A stretch of DNA of 64,000 bases from Kryptolebias marmoratus. Its lineage: Eukaryota > Chordata > Actinopteri > Cyprinodontiformes > Rivulidae. Position numbers and translations under genes: made by a program. The stretch is from the NCBI RefSeq assembly GCF_001649575.2, contig NC_051449.1, positions 11,328,583-11,392,582 of the forward strand, read 5' to 3'. The notes below the pieces were generated by a model. It was given only the letters and a program-made list of their open reading frames with translations, was not told the origin of the DNA and ran no database searches. The stretch's first letter is position 1. Each line of letters opens with the position of its first letter. Shown one piece after another: positions 23,760 through 36,500 of this stretch.

Positions 23760-25639
23760 TATTTTGAAGTCGAGTTCCAAATATGGAAGCGTTTTCCGCA
23801 TTTTATTTAAAGCTGAAAATCCTCCTCTCAGTCGAGTCCCTAACACTATCATCCGGAAATGTTGGGATGTTTCAAATTGGCTCAGACAGCAGCTACGCTG
23901 CATTAAAGTTATCAGCAGGTTACTACCACCAAGGAGAAATTATAATGTTTGGGCCAATCTGTATGAAAACAGTTCAAACTAATAGATAATTTAACAATAG
24001 ATAATTTAAATTTTCAAAGAAATCTATCCAATTTTTATGCAGTAAATTTAGGCTAGAATGGTGTTTTCTGTTTCCACCTATTTATTTAACCCATGAGCAC
24101 ACGCCCTACAACAGCTCCCTGCAAACTAACAATACAGACATATGATTACAAAAAGCTCTGTCACTGTTTGTGAAAAGGTCTTAAGAGTAATGATATGGTT
24201 TATGTTTCATATAGGCCTTATAATGTGTAAGATTTGGATTAGAATATAAATAAATGGCAAACATCGGCTAAAACAGGGAGATCTGTAAAGTGCAAACACT
24301 GTTGGGTTGTTTATTTTGTATGCTGCATGTGATTTACACCTTTTAGACATCGGACTGTTCTATTACTCCACCGTGAAGCAAATGTCTGTCTTCATAGAGT
24401 TCTTTTAAGTGGTCATTGGTCACTTATCAGAAAGACTTGCAGTTTGTGTCCTTTTCATAAAATCTAAGGAGGACATGTTCTTACAAGAAAAAACTAAGAT
24501 CTAACACGTAGCTTGAAGGCTGCATCAACTGCATGTTTGCCCCAATACACTGTTTTATGCAAACAGCATTTTCTTTTCAGCAAAATCTAAAACAAACAGT
24601 GTTTTGTAGCAAACTAGGTCCAGTAAAGTAGTCTGCATATTGACTACCACTTCTAATAATTTGGCTTCTTGGACAAAAAAAAATGAAATAAAATAAAAAC
24701 AAATACAGGCTCAGGACTTTTGCACACGGCTAAACTGTGGTACAAGTACCACTGGTGGTACTCGAAAGATACTTGAATAATGCAAATAAATAAAAAGCTA
24801 ATTAACTAGGTCTTTAAAGACAGAGAGGCAAAAGGGCGAGTGGTTCACGTACATTAGATTCTGAAACGAGCTGAAACAAAATGTGCAGTGGAGGCCATTT
24901 TGAGAACCCCCCAAACTGGAAACAGTGGTACTAAAGCAGCGCCAAAAGGTGCAAAACAAGGAGTTTCATTCACACGGGGGTTCTGTGGGTCAAAGACAGA
25001 GCTAAACGATAAATGGCCTGTGCTTGTATAGGTGTTTTATCAAGTCATGCTACAATCAGTCATTCACCCGTTCATCCACACATTTACACACTGATTGTGG
25101 TGAGCTATGCTGAATGAGGCTGCCGTCCAGTTGGCGCCACCGGGCCCTCCAACCACCACCAGCAGGCACGGCGGGTGAAGTGTCTTGCCCGAGGACACAA
25201 CGCCGGAGGCGGATGGAATGCCAGCCCACCGGCTACAGGATGAAGCTCCTACCCCACCTGAGACGGTGGTGTCTGTGGTGCATGAAGCCATCACTTCTTC
25301 ATTAAACTGCGGCCACAGTTCATTCAGTCATATCAGATACGGTGGGGGTTTGTCCAGACTACCACAATAGGCCGTACTTGGACAGCTGAGTACTTTTAAT
25401 TCACTTGAATTGACATTAGCTCCTGTTTTTAAAGTGGGGAGACCTGGTCCAGATGTGAGCTGATGGTTCCCAATTAAAGCTGAAATGGGAGGAAAAAAAA
25501 AAAAAAACAACAACTAATGATCCAATGTGAGAAGAGGCAGATATATGAGCCACAGTGGGGTGATGTTAACCAACTTTACTGGGTGTTTCAGGTTCAGGCC
25601 CCCCTCCTCCATTTGTCTGTCATTCACATGTAAATGAGT
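23760..25639. other. Intergenic region between the divergent ITM2C and HES6 genes
   Basis: AT-rich, with no supported exon. It contains the dispersed repeat at 25063-25265. Because the flanking genes diverge, regulatory elements for both are likely here, but none is clear apart from the palindrome at 25640-25653. Confidence 0.45.
25063..25265 (+). repeat. Dispersed teleost repeat with the TGTCTTGCCC..GGACAC core
   Basis: Contains CATTTACACACTGAT and GTGAAGTGTCTTGCCCGAG followed by GACACAACG, a combination I recognise as a very common interspersed repeat in ray-finned fish genomes. I cannot assign its class (SINE or non-autonomous DNA element) with certainty. The GTGTC/GACAC arms form a short inverted repeat. 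Confidence 0.55.
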
Positions 25640-25653
25640 GGACATATATGTCC
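25640..25653. promoter_or_regulatory. Perfect palindrome with TATA-like centre upstream of HES6
   Basis: GGACATATATGTCC is a 14-base perfect inverted repeat about 60 bases upstream of the HES6 start. Its ATATAT centre could serve as a TATA-like element. This role is inferred from position only. Confidence 0.35.
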
Positions 25654-25713
25654 CACCCGCCTCAGACCATCTGTCACATCGGTCACAGCCTCCAGCCTGA
25701 ACCTCGGTCCCGC

Positions 25714-26750
25714 ATGGCTCCAGACAGGACGGAAAGAGGCGGCTCGTGGGTCAGACCCGACCAGAAGGTGAGCCCAGGTGGACGGGGTCCCTGCGCCATG
25801 ACGGCTCCCGGTTCGACGAGAAAACCTCTGGTCGAGAAGAGGAGGAGGACCCGCATCAACGAGAGCCTGCGGGAACTCAGGGTTCTCATCACGGACTCAG
25901 ATGTAAGATAACTCGAAATTTATTTATTTATTTTCTTAGACAATAAAACTCGTTAATTGAGGTAAGTTAAGCTTGACGCGTTTCGTCATCCGCCGCAGGT
26001 ACAGTCGAAGATGGAGAACGCCGAAGTGCTGGAGGTGACGGTGAAGCAAGTAGAGAGCATCCTGCAGAACCGGGCTCAAGGTAATTTTTTAATTCACGTC
26101 TGCTTCTGCTACCATTTATGAACGTTTGAAAAAGTGTTTTAACAGAAAAAAGTGTTTAACCACACAAACAGTCCAAAAGTATTCCCTCCGCCTAAAAATA
26201 TAGTTCTTTAAGACGTCCAGCGGATTAATATTAAACCGCTTAAATGATGCCAGAGCGGGTGCGCTTGGACCGGAGCTCAGCCAATCAGAGCAGAGTTCGG
26301 CTACGCGTTGGCTAACGGTTTAGTTTTTAAAATAACGGCGCTTTCTCTTCGTCTCTTCCTCTTCCCCCACCAGAGGTGGACGCCCTGAACCGGGAGGCCA
26401 GTGAGCGGTTCGCCGCCGGCTACATCCAGTGCATGCACGACGTGCACACGTTCGTGTCCGGCTGCACGGGAATGGAGCCGGCGGTGGCGGCGGAGCTGCT
26501 GAACCAGCTGCTGGAGAGCATGCCCCTCAACGACGAGCTCCGGGCTGACGGCTGCACCGGGCCCGGGCCCCTGTCCCCGCACACGTCCCCGGTGTCCCCG
26601 GCGTCCCCGGCCCCGTCTTCCGCCTCCACCGACGAGCTCGCCTCGGACCTGGAGGAGGCGGACTCGGAGCCGAGCCGGGGTTCCTCCTCAGGGGAGTCCG
26701 ACAGGCAGCCCAGCCTCACTCTGTCTCCGTCACCATGGAGACCCTGGTAG
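25714..26750 (+). CDS. hes6: HES6, hairy/enhancer-of-split bHLH-Orange repressor family
   Basis: Three coding exons, 25714-25902, 25999-26080 and 26374-26750, join in frame to 215 residues. The bHLH (about 36-88) has KPLVEKRRRTRINESLREL and a short loop typical of HES6, then ENAEVLEVTVKQVESIL. The Orange domain (about 97-135) has ERFAAGYIQCMHDVHTF and AAELLNQLLESMPL. The C-terminus is WRPW (212-215), the Groucho/TLE-binding motif. HES6 is a nuclear regulator that promotes neuronal and muscle differentiation, partly by antagonising HES1. The start at 25714 (cgcATGg) gives an N-terminus like other HES6 proteins. An in-frame ATG at 25648 would add 22 residues but sits inside the TATA-like palindrome. 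The 3' exon is strongly GC-rich. Lying tail to tail with PER2, as in mammals, confirms orthology. Confidence 0.95.
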
Positions 26751-27230
26751 CCTTTTGAGTCCCCAAAGGCCTGAACTCGTTTAATAGTTGAATCAAAATG
26801 TGTGGGAAAAGGTCTGCTGACAAGCACCTAGGAAGCTCTTTGTTATAAATCACTGAACTATTATTAAACTATTTAATGAGTAAAATGTGTTTTTGTTTTT
26901 AAATAATTCACATACTGAATCTGGCTTCAGTGCAAACAAATCTGTAAATATGTACTTATTGACTAGTCTCAGTTCCACTAGAGATTTGTTTTTGTCTTGT
27001 TAGTTGCTTATAAATTATTTCCAGCAGCAATACTTACTACAACCCTGTACTACTACTACAACAGAGTACTTCCTCTATAAGTACCAGGCAGTATTATGGA
27101 CGTATTGCTCTTATTTTTGTGTTTCGAAGGTGTATTTCTGTATTTATAGATGTTAAAAACTATCAGTGAGCTACCTCGTTTGACTTGTTTGTGCTTCAGC
27201 TTTTCAATAAACACCTATCTTTTTATAAAC
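26751..27230 (+). other. hes6: HES6 3' UTR
   Basis: AT-rich sequence from the TAG stop to AATAAA at 27206-27211. It contains several ATTTA words, which often mark unstable mRNAs such as those of HES genes. Confidence 0.6.
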
Positions 27231-29089
27231 ACATAGTTTAAAGTTCTATTTTTTGCTACAATAAATAATAAAACTTCCATTTCGGTGTGCAAGGATCCTA
27301 CTGGTCACCCACGCTGGCGTGCTCCAAAGATGGTTAGTCTTGTCGTTTGTTAGCACGTCGTAGGCATGTGTGAGGTGTGAGGTGGTGAGTAAGCGCTCCT
27401 TTTATAGGCCTCCTTCAGAACTTGCAAAATCTTCCTTTTTTTGCAGCATTTTAAGGCTTTAAAATAATGTGTGGGGCGTTTAAGTTGCTCAGTCATGAGT
27501 CTGAGTTTCTCAGATGCACTGGTATGCAGGTACTCACTCAATGTAAACAAAGCCCCCTTCATCTGCATATTTAACTTTAACAAACCTGAGCATAAATGCA
27601 TATTACATTCATATGGTCAGACTTCTCCTTCTCAAACAGCTCTTTCGTGTCATTTCGGCTGTTTATTTCATTTTTGGTGGAGTTTAAAGACCCATTAACC
27701 ATCAATGTTAACATAAACCCTGAGCAGATTTTGTTTCTTTTGGATTTTTTTGTTATTTTGGTTGGGTTTTATAACATTGGAATGAGTATCTTTTTAAAGT
27801 TGTCTTATACTGAAATAACATCACATCACATGACTGAAAGAGGAAATCAAGCTCTGTCACATATCTAAAGACCTTTTAAACTCTTTATTCTTTGCAGATG
27901 GTGTAGTTTTTTTCCCCCCTCGTTGCATATGAAAGAGAAACACGTGTAATTCCTCGGAGCTGCAGTAAACAAACCAAGAAGAAAAGGGGACTTCTCTATA
28001 AAGGAGGTCTGCTTTGCAGGAGGTCAGAGATGGAAATGACCGCAGCACGAAGACACTTTGGACTTTGTCCCCTCCGAACCTCACTACATGTGTGAACAGT
28101 GGCCGGGACGGGATCCTGCACGACTCTATTTAAATATTAGCTTAGAGATAAACGACCGATTAGATATTTATTGGAGTGACATTTGGGCCAGCTCATCTGA
28201 AAGCACTTATAAGTTATCCCTCCGCCGTGAGAAATAGGTCCGCGAACGCGAGCTGTTAATTCGCATTTCGCACCTGTGTGGACGGAGGAAAGGGGTGCGG
28301 GGGTCTCTTTGATCCGGATCTGTCTGATCCCCACAGAGAGGATCTCAGCTTCAGACATCATTTGCATCAGGAAGAAAACCACCACTGTCTTGGCTTCACA
28401 TTTAAATGTAAAACGCGGAAGTTTGACACCCTCCGCCGAATGGCGACGTGCTTTCATGTTTGCGCGTTTGGAGTCGAGTTAGCAAAATATCTCATGAATC
28501 GTGATTACATTAAAACTTCCTGCAGGTAATCATTGGATGCACGTCAAACTGATTATCTTTGGCAATTCAAGATGGCCGCCACAGCTAATCAATCTTAGGC
28601 TACAACTCAGCAGATTTTACAGGTATTGAGCTCAGATTTGGTGTGGTAGTAGTGTGGTAATATAAAATATATTTGGTGTGGTAATATCTCATGAACCACT
28701 GGAAGAAACTTTCAGGATGTAATCGCTGTGCATCTACAAATTTATCCAACACAAAAATGGCTACAGTTTACAGATAATAGGCTAAATATTCGGGTGGTAG
28801 TAGCTGAGCGTTGTGCAACTTTTTTTTTTTTTTTAACTAAAACGTTGACATTAAATTTCAGGGACATGCCCATTTGTCTGTTAGCAAAACATCTCATGAA
28901 CCACTGGACAAAGTGTAATAAAACCCTCAGAACGTCATCACTGGGTGTGTATTTACAACTGATTTTGGAGTCACCCCCATAATCAAGATGGCCGCCTCAG
29001 CTTATCAACATTTACAGACACCGAGCTGAAGCGTGGTAGTAGCTGAGGAACTCTAGTTACTGTGAAAATAAAGAACCAGTAACGTAGAT
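27231..29089. other. Intergenic region between the convergent HES6 and PER2 genes
   Basis: No supported exon. The second half is occupied by the AAGATGGC repeat cluster at 28481-29056. Positions 28140-28470 are less AT-rich and lack repeat words, so they could hold a regulatory element, but nothing specific was recognised. Confidence 0.45.
28481..29056 (+). repeat. Cluster of three tandem copies of the AAGATGGC dispersed repeat
   Basis: Three related segments begin near 28481, 28680 and 28880. Each has AGCAAAACATCTCATGAA-CCACTGGA-like sequence, then an AATGGCTAC or AAGATGGCCGCC core, then GAGCTCAGATTTGG/GTGGTAGTAGCTGAG. Related copies occur near 14281-14360 (reverse), 42085-42240 (reverse), 44455-44560, 47140-47310 (reverse) and 49735-50000. 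The family is not one I can name. Confidence 0.75.
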
Positions 29090-30526
29090 GTGAAAATTAG
29101 ACAGTTTTATTATAATAAATTATCTTCATTAAAATAAGGACAAATAACCAAAGGTGCTTTTTTTTCTCGTCTGAGTGTGCTGGTGCAGAAAGCTGAAAGG
29201 ACAAAGTGAGGAAATGTTCACAGAAGTGGTGTCGTTTCACATCAAATCACAGCGTAAACTCCAGGCACACGCTGTCTACAACATTCCTCCATCGGCCTTT
29301 TTGAATCGGTCACTTTCAAACCACATCGAGCTTCGAAACAAATGTGGATTACATTACAGTGTCCATCACTTCTTTTGGTCCTGTTTGGTTTAAAAGCAAG
29401 ACTTTTTCTTTAAGCTTTAAAACATATAATCGTTTTTTTTTTTTTTTTACCCCAAAATATAATAAATTTGTAATTACATAAATGGCTACAAACATTACCA
29501 CAGAAACACAGCAGCTTCTTTAAACACGAGGCAAAAAAAAAAAAAAGAGACGCCTTTTGTTTTTGTTTTTTTCACATTTGACACAAATGCTGCGTTTTTC
29601 CAAAAGCTGAAAGAAAATATGACCACATTAAGCTTTATTTGGTAATACGTGGCTCCAGACGGGGGGGAGGGAATTAAATAATAAACAGTTCACTGTGACT
29701 CGATGAAACTGTCCGACTGGGTTATCAGGTAAGTGAAGGCAGCACACGTGTGATCAGTTCAGGTGCAGCGGTCTACACCGTCGCTGCATCCCTGTGGGAA
29801 ACTCTGCACGTTTTTTTCCTCCTCTGCACCCCCTGACAGCTCAGATCAGACGTTTACATTACGACCGCTGTGCACCAGTTCGGCTCCGAGAGGTAAAATG
29901 TGCTTCACATGTAGTTTAATAGCGCGCTTTGCTTCCAAAGAAAGCTGGGGTTTAAAACCGGTGACAGACACCTGGAGCCAGAGTGTAATTGGCAGAAATA
30001 TAAATTAGTTTATGCAAAATGAGGATCCAATTCAGAAGTTTCTAAACTTTTTCCGTTTTCATCCATTTCGGCCCACAAAGTGCACTTGTGCTCATTTGGT
30101 ACTGATTTGTTCAGTGTGTATAAACGGCAGAACCGACTGAAACTAATCTGTCTTTGTAAACCTCCCCCCTGCTGCCACTGTTCTGATGTAACCGAGGAAA
30201 CTTCCTAAAGTTCAGACTTTATTAGAGCGCCGTCTGGCCGCTGTTCGAGCGCATGCCGTTCCCTCATCGGCTCCTCCGTCTCCTACTCAGTGCAACTAAA
30301 TGCTTTCTAGGTGCGACGCTGCGATGTGCTACAAAGAGACAAATGAATAAATATACAAGGTCACCGAGCCCAGCGAGCAACAGAACAATCCTGCTGGGTG
30401 GAACGTAGTTTGACGTTCAGCACGTGTATTTACATCTTACAAAAGCACGGACTGTCCTGTGAGACAGAGAAGGCAGCTTCCTCTTTTAAAGTTTGCTCTT
30501 CGCAGTTCGGCCGAGACACAACCCCG
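29090..30526 (-). other. per2: PER2 3' UTR
   Basis: It extends from the minus-strand TAA at 30527-30529 down to a minus-strand AATAAA (TTTATT at 29106-29111). An alternative signal (TTTATT near 29634) would give a shorter UTR. Poly-T and poly-A tracts are frequent. CACGTG near 29749 and 30421 is noted without assigned function. Confidence 0.5.
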
Positions 30527-33500
30527 TTAGAAATCTGCTCCTCGTCTTGTTTCGTCTGCCTGGGCGCCGAAGCTTAGAGGGGAGGCGTGGTGGGAGACGA
30601 GGGCCGAGTTCAGGGCCTCCTCTCCAGCTCGTCTCTCTCCTGTCTCCGTATCGCCGAGGTCCAAGTCGGGCTGAGTCTCTGCTGCTCCTCTTCCTCCACC
30701 TCCTGCTGCTGTCTCCAAGGGGCTGTCACACCAGGAGCATCCCTGCAAACCACACACAGGAGATAGAGAAACTGCCTTTTCTGCTAAATGACTTTTTTGG
30801 AGTTTTCTGAAGAGGCTGAAAGTTATTAAAGCTAAAAGCAGCCAAACAGCAGCTGAAAGTAGCATAAGAAGACAGAAACTGAGCACGTACGCTGAGCCAG
30901 ATATCAAACTATGTAATTCTATGAGGAAAATATTTGAAAATAAAGTGAAATATGTTGTAAAGTTACAAAAACCAGAAGCTGTAGCACCCATCTCCTCACT
31001 GAGTGGAGCAGTTTCATACTAGAATGGCAGTAAATCAAGATTAAGTGTTGCATTGAAGCGAGAGTTGTTGTTTTTTCTTATTCTACCTTGACGTCTATGG
31101 CTTTGGGTAAGCCTCCCTTCTTGAACCAGGGGTGGACCTCGCTCAGCTCCTTCTTCTGGTCGTCAGAGAAGCGGGGCTGGCACCCCTGCAGCAGCCGCAT
31201 CTTCTCGCCGTCCTCCCTGAGCACGCTCTGGATGTCACTGCAACGCACAGACAACACGTTTCAGGAGAGGCTGCAAAAGATGGGCTTCGAATCAACCCCT
31301 CGGGGGGAAAAAAACAAAACCTATTTGACTCGTGTTTCATGGTTTTAGACAGAACAAACACCTGTGGGGCGTTGATGTTCCTGTCAGGCTGCTTGTGTTC
31401 AGAAAATATTTGAAATGAGGGCGCCACCAAGTGGTAAAAAGATCTCCCTACAGCTGAATCTAGAGCTGTGTCACTGGAGGCCTCAGTGTTTGTGTCATCC
31501 AGGCTGAAACTTTTTAGAAAAAGAAAAATCCAGCCTCGACAAGACTAGAACAAAAAGGTGCAAGTCTACTTTTATTACGGGGCTGGGGGGGCATTAGGTA
31601 AAGAAAAATCATGTAAGAACTGCCATTTTTGCTAGAACAGCAAAGAATTCTGAACACATTTATAGAAGCTCGGTGTTTCCCAGCGTTAGTGGCTGCAGTG
31701 AGTTTATTTCCACATTATATCTTCTTAAAACAACTAACTAAATTGTGGAGATACGGCATGAAATATCAAACGCCCTTCATTTGTGAGGGTAATGTCGTTT
31801 TATCGCAGCATTACTGCTTTATTGTTCATTGATAGTCATTTTTAGGACATGCTGTCACACAAATTTGCTGTAATTCCATAAAAAAAGCATTTTTGTCTAT
31901 TTTTTTATTGTTTAAGCTGAAATTGCATCAGTCATTACATTTTAGGTTGAAACATTAATTCTGTCTACAACAGTAAAACAAGAAAAGTCAGCAGGGAGGA
32001 TACGCCTCTCCTCTGCACGCCCAGTTTTAAGGAAAGGACATCCTACAGTCTGAAAATCAGCGAGTTACACAGACAGTAAAACTACCACACCAGTAGGATC
32101 AGAACATTATTTTAAATGAGACACAACCATGAAAAGAGATTTTTATTTTAGCCCAAACAACAAACGCTGCAGTGCCAGTGCAGGAGGTAATGTGGGCACG
32201 GCTGATCGATCAGAGAGTGGTTTATAACACGGAAGCAGAAACAGATACGTCCGTCCTCCTTTAGGACACGCTCAGCAGCTGGAGATTCGCTGCGACTGCA
32301 GACTTTGTTTATCAGATGCTTTAGTTCAGATGTGTAGAAGAAGAAGATGGACGGGAGGGGAAACGAAAGCAGACTTTGGGGGTTGTTTACCTTCACACTC
32401 GCTTAGCCCCAACCTTTCACAAACAAACATGGCCGCTAACACATGAAGCCACGGCTATCTGTTCCCCTCGTTGGCTGCGTCCGCGCCCTCCCACTCACCG
32501 CGACGGCAGCTCGTAGGTCATCATGACCTTCTCGTCGGCGTTGGCCATGAGCAGCCACATCGGGTCCTGCAGGACGCACTTCACGAAGCGCTCGCTCCGC
32601 TCCGCCTCCGCGGGGCCTCCCTCGATGCCGCGCGAGTGACCTTTGACCTTCTGGCTGCTCTGAGACGAGTCCACGCTGCCGAAGTATTTACTGCTGTTGT
32701 TGCTTCCTGACAAGAGGCAAAGAGCGGACGTTTCTACAGTTAAACATGATGTCGGAGAATATGTAGCTATATATATATATATATCACTTTTTTTATTCAG
32801 ACAAGCTTATAAATGTCTTCTAGACAGAATTTTAGAAAGCCTGTACCAGTAATCAAGCTATTAAAGCATAACAGAGAGAGAAAATATGCACAAAACCTTA
32901 AATCAAGCAGTTTAGAGAAACAGTTTATTATTTCCCTTTAATGTTTTCTCCTGTTTATGCTGTTTTTTAGCAGTCCAGTAAGAATAAACGTGGACGTTTG
33001 GGTGATGATGAAGGTTGCGTGCCGACCTGAAAAGCTGCCTGATGTCTGACTGGTCGACGTCCTGCTCTTGGACATGCCGCTGCCCGATGTCCCACAGCCG
33101 TTGGACCCCGAGCCCATGGACCCAGAGGTGGCTGAGCCGGTGCCCGAGCAGGAGTCCTCCTGGAGGATGATGTCCAACATGTCGCTGGACGTCGAGTTGG
33201 CGTCGCTGTTGTTGGTTCCGTCGTGTGAACTCCTCTGCAGAAACACACACACACACACACACAGGATGGACGTGACATCGTTATCAGTTTTGCTTTTTGG
33301 GAATAAATTTCTGTTTGTCCATGAAGTGTCGGCGGCAGCAGAACTGACGGTGCAGGTCCAGTACACACAGTACTGATAAAAGTCTGAGGTCGTTTCTTTA
33401 CGCTCTCCTGTAACCTGTTAAAACGGTTTTCTGCAGGATTTCTGCTTTTTCGCTCATTCTCTGCATGAGACATGACAAATTTCAGAGGACTATTTTTTAT

Positions 33501-36500
33501 TTTTTTGTTAAGCCACTTCGACTCAGACAACTTAGCAAAAAATATATATACATAAATTAGATTTTTAGGTACGTTGCTACCAGCAGTCTGTCACATTTCT
33601 TCAGTTCAATCAATGACAGATACCAAAAATAACACAGTTTGACAGAAAACAAAGCTATTAGCAGAAAACCTGACATGCAGTAGATGATCAGCAGGATGAT
33701 GCATCTCTCAGCTCCTTTGTCAGGTCTCTGCTGGATTTCTTTTTAATTATTTCAGATACTGCTCATCTGCAGTCATGATCAGGCACAAGTTCTGCCAAAT
33801 CGATACATTCACAACACTAAGGAACACATACTGTCTGTATTATTGACACAGATATTAATGCTTACTTTTACTGCCATCATTTTAGTTCATGTGTTTTATT
33901 TTGCATATTTATTGTGTCATAAGGACAATTATTTAGAAAAGTTCTAGGTAGGAACTAATATGCGGGATGTTGGTTTGCTGGTGCACATAAGGGTGATGCA
34001 CCCCCTGGTCAGGCATGAAAAAGCTTAACAAGTGGCAGCAGGAAAGGCCTATTTAAGTTCAAAGAGAGTTTGTGAATGTCTAAAATGTTTATAAGAACAT
34101 CAATTCTACCTCTTAATAAGGGTCAGCCAGCGAGGTATGCTTTCATGTTATGTATATCATTTGTCTTTATTTTATTCATTGCAGTATCTCATTTACGTTT
34201 ATGTTGTATTTTAGTTCGACAATGGCGTAATGTTGGCAACAACATGGTACTGTAATGATACAAGTCTAATCTTCTACACTCCATAATAAAGCCGACTAAA
34301 TACCATCAGTGAAAGAACTCCTTACTGATGTCAAGAGGAGGTGGAAACAAAACTTACTGTGTTGACACTGAACACATTGGGGCTAATGAGCATCGAAGAA
34401 GTTAAACTGCAGTCATGTGTTTTATATAAAGTCTTATAACTGTGTCGGAGCAAACTACTCAAACAGGCAGCGGAAACTGAATACAGTCTCTGCTCATAGA
34501 AGGGCCAGGAGTAAAATGACTGCCAACGCATAAAAACATCATGCCCAATGTCAAGCACGGCAGAGGAAGCATCATGGTGAATGCTCCAGCCTGAGTCCCG
34601 ACCTCATTTAAGACAGAGGCATGTTGTCTCGTCACCTCAACTAAAAATAAATTAAAATGCTTTGAGACTATTGATGACAAACCTCACTGCTGCCTGTATT
34701 TGTAATTTAGATTTAAGACAGATGTTATGAATAATTTCAGTGGCTGTGTGTATTCCTGCAAGTATTCACGCCGAATATTTCCCTTGTTGCCAGCTCCTTA
34801 ATGTTCCCCAGCCTGGGAGGGTAACGTAAACCCACGCCGGCCTCATCTTAACACTGAAAGTGCAGGTTGAAAATGCAAATCGAAAGGTGAATATAGAAAA
34901 GAGAAACGTGTGTTTTTTTGGAAGGAATGGGATTTGACACAGGTGGAGCTTTTCGGGTGATTTGCCTACCTTTTTGCTGCAAGCCCCCGGCCTAGACCAC
35001 ACTTTATCCCAAGACAAACCCTCACAGACACAGGATGTGGGCTTGAAATACAAGGGTCCTGGTGGACCAAGGAGACTGAGAGAGGGCTAAAGGGTGTAAG
35101 GGATAACGATATCATTAACACCCAGGGCCACATTTTTACCTAAGGAGTCTTGACTGACTTTAAGTTACACATGGCATTGCAAATCAACAACAAAAGGAAC
35201 CTGTAGCTTAAAAACGTGCAGATTTGGTTTCAAACCGTGTAATGATGGGACTAAAACCCCAAATGGCTGAGACATTCGACTGAAAGTCCTGGGGAAATAT
35301 ATCCCAACCTGTCTAACCAGGTTCAAACAGCCAGATCGGTACATTTCAGTGTTTTTTGGTCACTGTGGGTGAAGGAGAAGGAGAAGAAGAAGTGAGGGAG
35401 GGTTAGTTCATTTCTTTCTTTACCTGCTTAAGTTCCCTTTCCTTGGCCTGGATGCCGCTCGCTCCTTTCTCCCTCTCGGCCATGATGTTCCCTTGTCCTC
35501 CTGCAGAGAGCGCCATGCTCTCCTGCCTGTCCACGGACAGCTCCAGCTCCAGCAGGTTGAGGGGCGAGCTGCAGCGCGAATGAAACAGGGGCGGGGACGC
35601 CGGGCCTCCGCTCTCACCGGACTGCGGCGTGGAGGAGCGCGAGTGGCTCTCCATGTGGGGCTTCGGGGTTTCAGACGGCGCCGGGAAGTAGAACGGCGGC
35701 GGCAGGTAGCTCGCTACAGGAGTAAAATGGTTCTGAGTGCTGAACTGATTCGGACCACTGAAGAAGGAAGGCGGAGACGTGAAAGGACCTTGTTCTGGAT
35801 CAAAAGGCTGCATTTGGGTGGGGATGCCCCCCAGCTCTGGCACTGACGGCGGTGATGGATGCCCGGGGCTCATTAGAGGATATAAATAATTGGGGAGCAC
35901 TAACACCACAACGGGGGTGACCATATGAGGGGTGTACGGAGCAGAATGAAGGGACGGGAGGCAAGGAGGGTCTTGGGTACCCGGGTTATCCCTAAAACCT
36001 TGTGGAGTGGCTTCTGCCTGGGGGGACGTGGAGTCAGCTCTGGGGGGAACCTGCAGGGGGTAGCCTGGCATCACGACGGGATACGGCATGGGGAACGCGG
36101 ACTGTGAGGCATCGGAGGGAGACCACAGGCTCTGTTTGAGGCCGGGGTTCGGCTGAGGAGGCGGAGGCGGAGGCGGCTGCTGTCTGTGATGGGGCGTTGC
36201 GCTGCTGGCGGACGCGTTGAGCTTCGCCCTCTTTGACTTGGTCTTCCTACTCCGGGACCCTCGACGCGCGGCCGGCTCTGTGCTCGGTTCTTCCTGTTTG
36301 CAGGGAGGAGCGGCAGGTGCAGCTGGAACGTCATAAAGAAAAATTAGGAAACGCTGAATAACCTTGATTCTCCTGTACAATGACAGCTACAAAACCAGTG
36401 TAATTGCAAAGTAACATATGTGACCTGGAAATTTGCTGAAATATCAGGTAATAAATACAGTTCTGTTCAGGCAGCTCGTACAGAAATTAGGAAGGTTTAG

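Noticed and set aside
25648..25713. Upstream in-frame ATG for HES6
   Set aside because: It lies in the TATA-like palindrome and adds residues unlike other HES6 N-termini.
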